Source: Xenorhabdus anantnagensis (lineage in GTDB: Bacteria > Pseudomonadota > Gammaproteobacteria > Enterobacterales > Enterobacteriaceae). Taken from it: a DNA stretch of 64,000 nucleotides. Location: contig NZ_JAQRFN010000008.1 of assembly GCF_028598555.1 (NCBI RefSeq), positions 62,001-126,000 on the forward strand, read 5' to 3'. A program made the position numbers and the translations under genes. Under the pieces are notes generated by a model. That model had not been told where the DNA came from. It did no database searches and was given only the letters and a program-made list of their open reading frames with translations. Of this stretch, positions 52,928 to 62,592 are shown in pieces; the stretch's first letter is position 1; each line of letters begins with the position of its first letter.

Positions 52928-54336
52928 TTTTTGTACCTATTCAGCATCAAATACAGACCATAACAGATAAAACTGACGAAAAATGACAGGAATAGCCCAA
53001 GGCTGGAATTAGCAAAAATCCCCACTGCCCACGGGCCACTTATAAAGTCATTTTGCGTCACCAGAAAACCAGCCAATGCTCCCAGCAGCCAGCACAAAAT
53101 GGGTATCCATTGGATGCCACCATTTGGGCCAATATAGTTAAATAACTTATCCGTACAATATCCCTGTTTGCGGCGGATCACGATGTAATCAAGCAAGAAT
53201 ACCGCTTCCCACGATGCCAAAAACACGCCGCAGAATATCAAGAATGCGACAAACGGCCCCATGAAATCGCCGGTAACAAAAAGAGTATAAATCGCAACGG
53301 TCAGCACAATAACGGAATCAATGGTAACAGCATGGACTCGTTTAATTTTTATTCCCAATGTCAACAAATTCAAACTGGCAGAATAGAGACTCATGACTGC
53401 CATTGTGACTATCCCCGCAATTGCCGTCATTAAATAAGGGATCACCATCCAATCCGGCAAGATAGAGCCAATATGAGCAATCGGATTCTCTGATTTAGGA
53501 AGGTCAGGCAATTGAACGGAGAGCAGGATCCCCGCAAACAATAGCAATACCAGGGGGATCATTCCGCCTGCGGTTACCGCCGTAAAAATTTTTACTTTGG
53601 GGGAATTGTCATGTTGATAACGGCTATAATCAGCGCCCGTGGCTGCCCACGCAATACCACTACCGGCAGCAACAACCGAAACAGCGGGCAGGAATCCCGT
53701 TAGCCAACTGCCTGATGGCATGGTTAATACAGCTTCCCATTCTGTCGTGAACAGAATATAAAACACGACAACGAGCGTCATTACGCCGAAAATTTTGGTA
53801 ACCCACCGCTGCATGGTGATGACCATCTCTTTTCCCAACAAAGTGACACCAATTGACAGCCCAGCAAACAATACCATGCTAATCACAGTCAAAAGGGTAC
53901 TTTCACTGAGTCCGCAAGCCTGAAATAGCGCAGAAAGCGTCAAGGTACCGGTAACAATATTAATGGATTCCCATCCCATGGAGATGAACCAGAAAATCAC
54001 CGTCGGCGCAATATTTCCTTTAATACCAAAAATAGTCCGGGAGAGGGTGAGAGTGGTAGTTCTTCCCAATTTGCCACTGAAACTGATATAGCCAACCAAC
54101 GCGAAGCTGGAAAGACCTATCAGTGCCGCGAGTACAGATTGCAGAAAAGAGAGCTTAAAAGAAACGATAATGGCACCGTAAACAATGCCGAGGATGCCAA
54201 TATTGGCGGCTGACCAGACCCAGAATAGCTCCAGAGGTGAACCTGTGCGTTCTGAAGGAGGGACAATATCTATACCAGTGCGTTCTACCTTCCAGAATCG
54301 ATGACGCTTTTGTTGTGTACCCATTATGTTTTCCAT
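52924..54336 (-). CDS. NCS1-family purine/cytosine permease-like transporter
   Basis: The product has about 470 residues with roughly 12 transmembrane helices. After an N-terminal cytoplasmic piece comes ERTGIDIVPPSERTGSPLELFWVWSAANIGILGIVYGA, the NCS1 (CodB/FurE) signature, and later SGIAWAATGADYSRYQ. Start sites at 54336 and 54324 are both possible; neither has a strong ribosome binding site. It should import a nucleobase, nucleoside or related compound for the coupled PfkB kinase. Confidence 0.88.
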   Translation of the reverse strand: MENIMGTQQKRHRFWKVERTGIDIVPPSERTGSPLELFWVWSAANIGILGIVYGAIIVSFKLSFLQSVLAALIGLSSFALVGYISFSGKLGRTTTLTLSRTIFGIKGNIAPTVIFWFISMGWESINIVTGTLTLSALFQACGLSESTLLTVISMVLFAGLSIGVTLLGKEMVITMQRWVTKIFGVMTLVVVFYILFTTEWEAVLTMPSGSWLTGFLPAVSVVAAGSGIAWAATGADYSRYQHDNSPKVKIFTAVTAGGMIPLVLLLFAGILLSVQLPDLPKSENPIAHIGSILPDWMVIPYLMTAIAGIVTMAVMSLYSASLNLLTLGIKIKRVHAVTIDSVIVLTVAIYTLFVTGDFMGPFVAFLIFCGVFLASWEAVFLLDYIVIRRKQGYCTDKLFNYIGPNGGIQWIPILCWLLGALAGFLVTQNDFISGPWAVGIFANSSLGLFLSFFVSFICYGLYLMLNRYKK

Positions 54337-55133
54337 TACTGTCTTAAGGTCAGGCTTAAGACACAAAGCGAAAAACCCTATCTGAGTTGAACTTCACTAA
54401 CTTATATCATTTACCTCAGCAGGGAATATGAAGATATCGGATAACGTCCTGAAAAATGGCTCTGGTCATGGCTACAATGGTTCTCTTTCCCTAGGTTGGC
54501 GCAAATCACACACTTTACCGGAGTACCAAAAAAAATAGCGCCATGACCGGAGCACTACGTTCCGGCTTGATTAAGCCGGTGTTTCTTCAAGCACAACTGG
54601 CAACAGGACGCCTGCTCTACCACGCCACGCCAGGGCCAATGTCAGACATAAGCCCCAAGATTGAAGAACACATAACGTTTCTGTGTACCCTTTATCTTTC
54701 GAGCTACAACTCTGTTGGATGTAATGCGAAACATATTGGATATACAGCCCCTGCAAATAGATCAGGTAGTTTCAAAAAACAGTTTCAGAAAACAGTTTTA
54801 GAAAAAAGCTCCAGAAAAAAGTTCCCAAACCCCCGACTTCTTATATAAGCAGGATTTATACTTTATCGTTCAATTAAGTCCAATAAAAGTCCAATTTCAT
54901 CATTATGTGATGCCAATCTAATTCCAATACACGCTATACCCAATGGATTTTAAGATGCGTCGCGGTGGAAAAGGAGCGAATCCCCGGGAGCATAGATAAC
55001 TCTATGTTCATAACAACGGTAACCGGAGTGAGTGAGCGCAGCCAACAAAGAGGCAACTTGAAAGACGAAGGGTATATACCTTGCTGTACAGGCTAATGTA
55101 CACTTAAGCCATTAAATAATTGGGGTTAAAAAA
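54337..55133. other. 797-bp intergenic region, permease/gntR divergent
   Basis: It contains the promoters for the permease-kinase operon and gntR, a perfect CCGGCTT/AAGCCGG hairpin (near 54562-54579), Phe/Lys-type reiterated CAGTTT words near 54775-54805 and a ~140-bp dispersed repeat at 54935-55076. A 101-codon frame at 54543-54848 spans these elements and has no protein resemblance. Confidence 0.5.
54935..55076. repeat. MITE-like dispersed repeat (TATACCC/GGGTATA ends)
   Basis: The element starts TATACCCAATGGATTTTAAG and ends in AACTTGAAAGACGAAGGGTATA-like sequence, so its ends are imperfect inverted repeats; the interior has GCGAATCCCCGGGAGCATAG and GGAGTGAGTGAGCGCAGCCAAC. I recognise this as a repeat common in Xenorhabdus, Photorhabdus, Serratia and Yersinia intergenic regions. 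It has no coding capacity. Confidence 0.8.
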
Positions 55134-55910
55134 ATGCTGAATCACTTTGTTGACTGGGTATACGAACAACTTGAAAAGAAAAGCAGTAGCCCTCGTTATA
55201 TACAACTACAAAAAGCCATTGAAATGGCAATTGAAAAGCGGTTATTGAATGTTGGTGATTTTTTACCGCCAGAACGCCGATTAGCTGAGCTTCTCAATAT
55301 ATCTCGCGTAACAGTCAGTAAGGCAATGCAGATTCTGGAAGAAAAAGGGGTCATCATACGCCAGCAAGGTATTGGTACTCAGGTTGCCAAACCGGGATGT
55401 TCTTCACTTAATCAAGCTGTTGGTTTTACCTCTCAGATTATTAAAGAGGGAGGAACGGTATCCAATTACTGGCTATCGAGGAATATCATTCCCGCACCGG
55501 AAGAGATTGCGAAAAAACTGTCGATTAACACGGGTGAGCCAATCGCTGAGCTACGTCGTATCCGCCTTGCCAACGGTACACCGGTTTCCCTTGAGAATAC
55601 TTATATTCCCCAGCACTATCTGCCTCATCCTGAGCTGTTGGAAGGTTCCTTGTATGCACATTGGGAGGAACAGGACATCCACCTCACCAACGTGAATCAC
55701 AAAATCAAAGCCATTTCCTGCCCTGCAAATCTGGCGATATTACTCAATATCGCTGAAAGCTCGCCATTGCTACAAATCCACCAAATAAGCCTGAATAACC
55801 AAAATGATATCATTGAGTTCAGTGAAATTTTGTGTCGTGGTGATATTTATGGCCTAGATTTCAATTCTCCTCAAAATATCGACATCAAATACAAATATAA
55901 AAATAATTAA
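55134..55910 (+). CDS. GntR-family (HutC/UTRA) transcriptional regulator
   Basis: This 258-residue protein has an N-terminal GntR winged helix (LQKAIEMAIEKRLLNVGDFLPPERRLAELLNISRVTVSKAMQIL) and a C-terminal UTRA ligand-binding domain (ELRRIRLANGTPVSLENTYIP). It is divergent from the permease-kinase operon and is its likely ligand-responsive regulator. Confidence 0.92.
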   Translation: MLNHFVDWVYEQLEKKSSSPRYIQLQKAIEMAIEKRLLNVGDFLPPERRLAELLNISRVTVSKAMQILEEKGVIIRQQGIGTQVAKPGCSSLNQAVGFTSQIIKEGGTVSNYWLSRNIIPAPEEIAKKLSINTGEPIAELRRIRLANGTPVSLENTYIPQHYLPHPELLEGSLYAHWEEQDIHLTNVNHKIKAISCPANLAILLNIAESSPLLQIHQISLNNQNDIIEFSEILCRGDIYGLDFNSPQNIDIKYKYKNN

Positions 55911-56068
55911 CACATCTAACTATTTATAAGTCATCCCTCCCTTCTCTTGAAGGGCGCAATTCAGCCTAAAATCCACTCATCTCTTCAACTTCCCTTCTGC
56001 CAAATAACATCATCGACAGAAGGGGTAGTGAGGAAAGGTAACAATGAAAGCAAGGGAAACAACGCAAG

Positions 56069-57742
56069 TTATTTCTTACTTGCTAATTTGCTAATTCCAA
56101 CTGATGCCGCTTCCAACTGCTGGTAAATATAATGCTTATAACTCTCCACCAGCGCATTGTCCTGACAATCATCCAGCGCACCATCACACAAATGACGCAT
56201 AATCATATTGGCTTGATAAAACTCAGGAGCTGGCAAACGAGCACGCTCCAGAATCATTCCGCCAAGAAAGGAGATATCAGTCAATTTTCCCGTTGTTATT
56301 GACGCTCCCTGTTTCAGGTTATCCCGCAGGGTAAATTGAGTCACATGGGCGGGATCAAGTAACGGCGAATGATAGTGCTCAAAGTGGATGTTCGGTTGAT
56401 GATCCCCAAAATAGAGGAAGACGGTAGGTTTGTTGCGATGGGCAACGAATTCACTGAAATCTTTGATGGCCGGATCAGAAGCCACGATTTTTTCCATATA
56501 ATGACTAAATTTACCTACCGCCGTTGAAGGCTCAACGTTGCCAGCCAAACCATAATCATCATCATGGCTCTCTTCATAAGGGCCATGTTCATACATTGTC
56601 AGAGAAAAAATAAAAATCGGCTTATCTGTTTCCTTCGCCAAGATGGTTTTCACATAAGACAACATATCTTGTGTCGAGATTTTCCATAAATTTTCTTCCA
56701 TGTCTGCCGGATAGCCCAGCTCCTGCGGTTGGATAATCCGATCAACGCCCAGCGTTTTGTAAGCATGCCCTGCATGATAAGCAGACTTATTAAATGGTGT
56801 CAGAACAACCGTGTAATAACCATTGTCTTTCATTACGCGGAACAAGCTGTTTTTAAGATGATCAACGACAGTGTAAAACACCGAATTTTTATTGGGTTCA
56901 AAGTCCTCTGTATTCAATCCGGTTAAAACGGAAAATTCAGATAACCATGTTCCTCCCCCAAAGGTCTGTACCCTGAGTGGACTTTGGCTACTGACACCTG
57001 CATCACGCTGGAACATATAAAGATCTGGCAAGTGCACATTGGCGGGTAACTGGTAAATATGGGGATTAACGGTGGATTCCTGTAACAGTACAACGACATC
57101 GGGTTTAACGTCTGACTGGGGTTCAGGCAACGTCACTTTTTTCGCCTGTTGTAAGAAATAATCAGCAGATGAGCCGAATTTCGGAGGCTGATATTGCGAA
57201 TCTGAGGCAGACATCACCATATTAGTCATCGTTCCCCTTCCCTTCGGTAATTCATTCTGCCATTCAGTATGGTAAGCATTCACCGTCAGATTAATTCCCC
57301 AGGCACTTACTGCCATCAAAACGATACTGGCGAATCGCCATTTGATCCCACGTGCAGAAGGTGCCGATTTCCAACTCAATATCATGTTTAATATCAACCA
57401 GATAAGCATCGCGACTACAGCGATACCTGCCAGCCAATAATGGTGTAAAGTCTCCTGATTTGAAGGGTCCAACATGACATTCAAATCAGAAAAAAATAAC
57501 TGCTCTTTGTAGTAATGAACTTTTATCTGGTTGAGAAATTTGAGGATGATAAATAAGGTTCCAGTTAACACCGCCGAAAATAGCCAGCGTGCTGAAACTA
57601 AAAAAACCAGACCAAAGATGACGCCAAATACGCCGACAGACACCAGTGCAGGATAAATGTCCCCACCCTTTTCAAACACTAATACCAAGGAAGCAATCAA
57701 CAGCAAGCCCAGATAAATCTTCGAGATTATCTTTTTTTTCAT
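56069..57742 (-). CDS. LTA-synthase-like/phosphoglycerol transferase family membrane protein
   Basis: This 557-residue protein has four or five N-terminal transmembrane helices (to residue ~155) and a periplasmic alkaline-phosphatase/sulfatase-fold domain. Motifs: DVVVLLQESTVNP near residue 220, with the Thr or Ser as nucleophile candidate, FGGGTWLSEFSVLTGLN, YFGDHQPNIHFEHY. The family transfers phosphoglycerol or phosphoethanolamine groups to envelope glycans (OpgB/LtaS relatives) but the substrate here is unknown. It stands alone. Confidence 0.82.
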   Translation of the reverse strand: MKKKIISKIYLGLLLIASLVLVFEKGGDIYPALVSVGVFGVIFGLVFLVSARWLFSAVLTGTLFIILKFLNQIKVHYYKEQLFFSDLNVMLDPSNQETLHHYWLAGIAVVAMLIWLILNMILSWKSAPSARGIKWRFASIVLMAVSAWGINLTVNAYHTEWQNELPKGRGTMTNMVMSASDSQYQPPKFGSSADYFLQQAKKVTLPEPQSDVKPDVVVLLQESTVNPHIYQLPANVHLPDLYMFQRDAGVSSQSPLRVQTFGGGTWLSEFSVLTGLNTEDFEPNKNSVFYTVVDHLKNSLFRVMKDNGYYTVVLTPFNKSAYHAGHAYKTLGVDRIIQPQELGYPADMEENLWKISTQDMLSYVKTILAKETDKPIFIFSLTMYEHGPYEESHDDDYGLAGNVEPSTAVGKFSHYMEKIVASDPAIKDFSEFVAHRNKPTVFLYFGDHQPNIHFEHYHSPLLDPAHVTQFTLRDNLKQGASITTGKLTDISFLGGMILERARLPAPEFYQANMIMRHLCDGALDDCQDNALVESYKHYIYQQLEAASVGISKLASKK

Positions 57743-57917
57743 ATTCTATTGAATTCCACACATGAGTTTAGTTTGACAACTCGTTGAAAAATAGCACAGG
57801 TTGTCAAATATGCCGCAAATAAAATGCAGCGGATTCGCTCAGTGAAGACAGCATGAATTCAAAGGAGTTCAACTGCGGCTATTGAAAACAGATATCGAAC
57901 AGGTTCAAAACCAAATG

Positions 57918-59861
57918 CTAAAAAATGCCCTCATCCCGCAAAACATGCAAATCTGCTTTCCTGCGGGTAAATCCCATGCGATCAAAGTATTCCAGTATTT
58001 GGATCGCTAATTTCCGGCCAATCCCCAACTCATCCCGAAACTCTATCGCCGTTATGCCTCCCTTATCCTGAGAATAGCGACGGATTAAATCAGCAAACTG
58101 CTGAATGCACTGGCGATGGTAATAACGATCAGACACAATAGCGATGATCAGCCCTAATTGCGCCGCTTTTCGCAAAAGACAACGCATGGCTTCTTCATCT
58201 TCTCCCATTTCCGTTGCCAAATCGCGTACCCACCACACTTCCGCTTGAAAATATGGTTCTACGTGTAACCACAGACACGCCTGCTCTGCGGTAAACATCA
58301 ATCCATGCTCAGGCGAGTGCAGCCAACCATTTGTTTGTTTAAGTAATTTTTGCTCCAGTAGCCGGTTGATCAGTTTATAAGCCAGCATGTCATCCAGTGT
58401 CGGCAGAGCCATGCGTTTCAAACGTGCTTTACCTACTCCCAGTTGATCGGGGTGTTTTTCATGGTATCCCGCCATAGCCTGCAATAGTTTTTGTTCTGCC
58501 GACGCGGCATGATGCTGCGATAGTGCCCAATCACCGGCAATAATCACCTTCATCTCGGCCAGCAAGCTGTTGAGCTGACTTTCTGTCAACTGACGTGACC
58601 AGGCAAAATGGCTGAGTGACAATGCACCACGGGTTAAATATAAGGCGAGACTTTCCGCATGGCTGTGCGTTCGAGCCAGTTGGGATAACCAATCAAGAAA
58701 TTCATGCCGACGCTTACCCCTGCGAGGGGAATTTAAGCTAACGACCCTCGCTCCTGCCAGTGTTTTCTTGGCACTGATATCACGCAATATCAAGCGATCA
58801 TTTTCCACCAGCCACAACGGGCGATCCAGCGTCAGTTCAGCCAATATTGGCGCATCAGCCAGCGAGTTCAATATAGAAATTCGTCCGGTGATATGGCTGG
58901 CGGCATGATGGATGTGGAGAGGTTGCCAGTTTTGCAATGGTGAATCGGCTTCAATTTCCACTAACACTTTTTCAGCAGCAAGCAATAGGCCTTGTGATAC
59001 TGGTTTTTGTGACAACAACCAGTCGCCACGGGAAATTTGTTCTTTGCTGATATCACCGACGATATTCAATGCAATACGCTGTCCCGCTTTAGCGCTCTGG
59101 GCGGGTTGATTCTGGGCATGCAAGCCACGTACTCTCACGGCTTGCTCACTGTCAGTCAGCCATAACGTTTCACCGACATTGATACTTCCTGCCAACGCCG
59201 TCCCAGTGACAACCAATCCTGCTCCTTTAACGGTAAAAACACGATCGATAGCCAAACGGAAGCGTTGCTTCAATTTTTCATGCTGCAAATTTTGCAAAGA
59301 AGAAGTTTGCAAAGAAGAAGTCTGCAAAAAAGAAGAGCGGCAAAATTGATGGACAGAATTAATCTGATGAATAGATAGCAAATGCTCCCGCAATGGAATG
59401 ATACCATCCTCTGTGGTGGCTGCCGTTACAAACAGAGGCACTGATTGCCAGCCTTGTGATGCCAATAATTGCGCAGCCTGTTGCCGGACTTCCTCAACCC
59501 GTGCTTGTGCAACACTATCCGCTTTAGTCAGCACAATCGTGATGGCAGGTCGCCCGATTAAACGCAAAATAGCCAAATGTTCCCGCGTCTGAGCCATCAC
59601 ACCATCATCACAGGCTATAACCAGCAAGATATGATCGATGCCACCAATCCCTGCCAACATATTGGATAGAAATTTTTCATGCCCCGGAACGTCGACAAAC
59701 CCCACCGAAGTTCCATCTGGTTGCGGCCAGTAGGCATAACCGAGATCGATAGTCATCCCGCGTTTTTTCTCTTCCGGTAAATGGGTCGTATCAACGCCCG
59801 TGATTGCTTGAATCAGTGTCGTTTTACCGTGATCAACATGTCCCGCAGTGGCAAAAATCAT
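57918..59861 (-). CDS. selB: selenocysteine-specific elongation factor
   Basis: This 647-residue GTPase has G1 GHVDHGKT at residues 7-14, G3 DVPGHEKF, G4 TKAD, EF-Tu-like domains II-III and C-terminal winged-helix repeats that bind the SECIS hairpin (ending DELGIGRKLAIQILEYFDRMGFTRRKADLHVLRD). A Gln/Ser/Leu-rich insertion near residues 172-196 (SFLQTSSLQTSSLQNLQ) comes from a tandem duplication in the DNA around 59285-59335. It delivers Sec-tRNA to UGA codons. It is downstream of selA. Confidence 0.96.
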   Translation of the reverse strand: MIFATAGHVDHGKTTLIQAITGVDTTHLPEEKKRGMTIDLGYAYWPQPDGTSVGFVDVPGHEKFLSNMLAGIGGIDHILLVIACDDGVMAQTREHLAILRLIGRPAITIVLTKADSVAQARVEEVRQQAAQLLASQGWQSVPLFVTAATTEDGIIPLREHLLSIHQINSVHQFCRSSFLQTSSLQTSSLQNLQHEKLKQRFRLAIDRVFTVKGAGLVVTGTALAGSINVGETLWLTDSEQAVRVRGLHAQNQPAQSAKAGQRIALNIVGDISKEQISRGDWLLSQKPVSQGLLLAAEKVLVEIEADSPLQNWQPLHIHHAASHITGRISILNSLADAPILAELTLDRPLWLVENDRLILRDISAKKTLAGARVVSLNSPRRGKRRHEFLDWLSQLARTHSHAESLALYLTRGALSLSHFAWSRQLTESQLNSLLAEMKVIIAGDWALSQHHAASAEQKLLQAMAGYHEKHPDQLGVGKARLKRMALPTLDDMLAYKLINRLLEQKLLKQTNGWLHSPEHGLMFTAEQACLWLHVEPYFQAEVWWVRDLATEMGEDEEAMRCLLRKAAQLGLIIAIVSDRYYHRQCIQQFADLIRRYSQDKGGITAIEFRDELGIGRKLAIQILEYFDRMGFTRRKADLHVLRDEGIF

Positions 59862-59887
59862 AGTTATTGAACCTATTTTTTATAGCG

Positions 59888-59952
59888 ACAATTTCTATAG
59901 CTAGAATTTTCTATAACAACAATTTCTATAACAGTAATTTCTATAACAGCAA
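59888..59952. repeat. tandem repeat between selA and selB
   Basis: Four imperfect copies of AATTTCTATAACAR lie in the 79-bp selA-selB gap and run into the selA 3' end. On the minus strand the last selA codons are part of the array. No structure beyond the repeat was seen. Confidence 0.75.
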
Positions 59953-61332
59953 TGCCCGCAATAATTCACTTTCATCTTCCAGGCAACGGAGATCCAGCCA
60001 TAACCGACCATCATACAGACGCCCAATGACTGGTTTTTTCAAATTGCGCCATTGATGAGCCAAGTTTTCCAATGTACTGCCACGTCCATTAATGGCAGTA
60101 AAAGTCAGTGCCCAACTGGGCAATCGATCCACAGGCAAGGAACCACTGCCAATTTGAGAATAGCAAGGTTCATCACGGACAATGAATTTTTCGCTGTAAT
60201 ATGCCTGAATTTGGGGAAGTAGCTGTTGCGCCATATCACGGATTTCGCCTTGCGTGCGGGTCAGCAAACGCAAAGTCGGTAATTTCTGGCGAAGCTGTTC
60301 AGGGTGTTGATAAAGGCGCAACGTTGCTTCCAATGCAGCCAGCGTCATTTTGTCTGCCCGTAATGCACGTTTCAGGGGATGCTGCTGGATAGCCTCTATC
60401 CACTGTTTTTTACCAACAATGATGCCAGCTTGTGGGCCGCCCAATAATTTATCGCCGGAGAAAGTCACCAGATCGATGCCGTGATTCAGATAATCCCGAG
60501 GCATCGGTTCTGCTGGCAAACCATATTGTGCCATGTCTATCATGGAACCACTGCCAAGATCAATAGCTGTCGGGATTTGGGATACCATGCCCAGTTTCGC
60601 CAGCGCCTCTCCCGACACTTCAGCCGTGAAGCCCTCAATACTGTAATTACTGGTATGCACCTTCATCAACATGCCGGTATCAGAATTGATCGCCCGCTGG
60701 TAATCTTTCAGATGCGTTCGGTTCGTTGTCCCCACTTCCACCAAACGACAACCCGCTTGCACCATAACGTCAGGAATACGGAAGGCTCCGCCAATCTCAA
60801 CCAATTCACCACGGGAAACGACAACCTCTTTTCCTTGCGCCACTGTTGCCAGCACCAGTAAAACCGCGGCGGCATTATTGTTAACAATGCAAGCATCTTC
60901 TGCACCAGTTAATGTACAGAGTAAATCGGCCAGTGCGCGATCACGATGCCCCCGGCTGGCACCATCAAGGGAGTATTCCAATGTAACCGACGAGCGCATG
61001 GCCTGTGTCACGGCATCAATTGCCGTTTCAGCCAGCAATGCACGCCCCAGATTGGTATGGAGCACTGTTCCGCTCAGGTTAAATACGGGCTTCAGTGCTG
61101 ATGTCTGGCCCCGCTCCAATCTTCGGTGCAATGATGCTGCCCAATCGTCACTCCATTCTGGCAAGGATTGATGCTCACGAATATTGAACCGCGCCTGTTC
61201 CTGCATTTCCCGCAATATATCGACCACTTGCGTCTGCCCATGAGACGCAATCAGCGAGGTGATTTCCGGCTGCCGCAACAATCTGTCAATGGATGGTAAC
61301 TGACGATACAACGAATTTATTACTTGTGTCAT
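59941..61332 (-). CDS. selA: L-seryl-tRNA(Sec) selenium transferase
   Basis: This 463-residue PLP enzyme contains [24 protein letters not shown] and the PLP lysine in [18 protein letters not shown] near residue 295. It converts Ser-tRNA(Sec) to Sec-tRNA(Sec) with selenophosphate. It lies 17 bp after fdhE and upstream of selB, so the operon fdhE-selA-selB links selenocysteine synthesis with a formate dehydrogenase accessory protein. Confidence 0.97.
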   Translation of the reverse strand: MTQVINSLYRQLPSIDRLLRQPEITSLIASHGQTQVVDILREMQEQARFNIREHQSLPEWSDDWAASLHRRLERGQTSALKPVFNLSGTVLHTNLGRALLAETAIDAVTQAMRSSVTLEYSLDGASRGHRDRALADLLCTLTGAEDACIVNNNAAAVLLVLATVAQGKEVVVSRGELVEIGGAFRIPDVMVQAGCRLVEVGTTNRTHLKDYQRAINSDTGMLMKVHTSNYSIEGFTAEVSGEALAKLGMVSQIPTAIDLGSGSMIDMAQYGLPAEPMPRDYLNHGIDLVTFSGDKLLGGPQAGIIVGKKQWIEAIQQHPLKRALRADKMTLAALEATLRLYQHPEQLRQKLPTLRLLTRTQGEIRDMAQQLLPQIQAYYSEKFIVRDEPCYSQIGSGSLPVDRLPSWALTFTAINGRGSTLENLAHQWRNLKKPVIGRLYDGRLWLDLRCLEDESELLRALLL

Positions 61333-61349
61333 CGCGTCCCCATCCCCCT

Positions 61350-62285
61350 TTATTCGTTGGGAAACAGAAAAGGGTTCAGGCTACTGCGGGCAAAACCTTC
61401 TTCTTCCATTTTGGCATCCAGAATCAATGACGCCAGATCATCTGCCACAGCATCTACATTCGGATCTTTTTCCTGATACAGAATTTTGAGATAACTGCCA
61501 CAATCACCACAACTTTCCGCCTTAATTGCCGCCTGCTCACTCTCCAATGACCAATAATTCAAGTCTCGGGTCTGTTCGCAATTACTGCATTTGATTCGAA
61601 CAACATGCCATTCGCTTTCGCACAGATTACAATGCAAATAACGCAGCCCTTGGCGAGTACTGATTTGCACCACACTGGTCACCGGCATACTGCGGCATAC
61701 TGGGCAAAATTGGCGATGTTCTCCATATTCCGCCCGTGCCTTGCCGGGGATTAAACTGGCCATTTGTGCCCAATACACAGATAACGCAGCCCAGACAAAC
61801 ACCGCCTGATCAGCACTAACCTTGCTGAACTCGCTATTGAGCAGCGCGCTCGCCATCTCTTCTAATTCTTGTGCTGAATTTTTTGCCAGATTTTCGAGGA
61901 CAGGTTTCACATGTTCGGGTACAGTAGGCTGTAATTCCGCAATCAAGGCATGCAGGATATTTTGCCAGTGCTGAGTACGCCGCAACGTTTTGCAATCCAG
62001 AGGGACAAAACCCTCTTGTTGGGAAGAATGGCGAAGCAGCTCGTCCAATTCCATCTCCAGCGGGTTGTCATACAACGCCTTTTGCTGTGCTTGTACAATT
62101 TCCGCGACAAAATTCAGGTAACTTGAAAATGGATTGCTTTCTGTTGCCAACGTTCTCAAACGTTCAGCGCGCTGTTGATACAATTTTTTCAGGTTGGCAA
62201 ATAATAATGGGGGAATAAAACCAACAGATCTTTCAGTTACCCGCTCTTTGATCAGCTGCTCTTTAGGAACAATGCGAATACTCAT
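61350..62285 (-). CDS. fdhE: formate dehydrogenase accessory protein FdhE
   Basis: This 311-residue protein has four C-x-x-C pairs in the C-terminal half ([37 protein letters not shown]) that bind iron in a rubredoxin-like manner, and the family N-terminus with IVPKEQL. FdhE is needed for maturation of respiratory formate dehydrogenases. It is first in the fdhE-selA-selB operon. Confidence 0.95.
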   Translation of the reverse strand: MSIRIVPKEQLIKERVTERSVGFIPPLLFANLKKLYQQRAERLRTLATESNPFSSYLNFVAEIVQAQQKALYDNPLEMELDELLRHSSQQEGFVPLDCKTLRRTQHWQNILHALIAELQPTVPEHVKPVLENLAKNSAQELEEMASALLNSEFSKVSADQAVFVWAALSVYWAQMASLIPGKARAEYGEHRQFCPVCRSMPVTSVVQISTRQGLRYLHCNLCESEWHVVRIKCSNCEQTRDLNYWSLESEQAAIKAESCGDCGSYLKILYQEKDPNVDAVADDLASLILDAKMEEEGFARSSLNPFLFPNE

Positions 62286-62592
62286 TATCTAAACCTTTCC
62301 TGTTATGTTGATATGCCCGTTATATTGATAAATAAATACCCAACTATCTTACCTTGCCGGACAGCGGAATGGCATTGTCATATATCCAAGAGATTTCAAA
62401 TTGCATCCGACAAAACAGCAACTTGAAAATTTCAACACAAGTTTACTGACCTTACAAAAATTCAGGTTAGACTATTAATAGTCATAAATTAGTGGTCATA
62501 AATTAGTGGTCATAAAGAGGGAAGGGTGGATTTAACAACATGATAATGAGCACTCTTCTTGGTTAATATATTGATAATTGAAGAGATTGATG
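62286..62592. other. intergenic region with GTGGTCATAAATTA repeats
   Basis: This 307-bp gap between divergent fdhE and the unknown gene at 62593 holds three consecutive (A)TTAGTGGTCATAAA-type repeats at about 62475-62518. No other feature was recognised; promoters for both genes should lie here. Confidence 0.5.

Noticed and set aside
54543-54848. 101-codon frame between the permease and gntR
   Set aside because: It spans a hairpin and repeated words, has no ribosome binding site and no protein-like pattern.
54935-55076. repeat considered as a promoter or CRISPR-like element
   Set aside because: Single copy with imperfect terminal inverted repeats; matches a known dispersed enterobacterial intergenic repeat. 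No CRISPR array was seen in the window.
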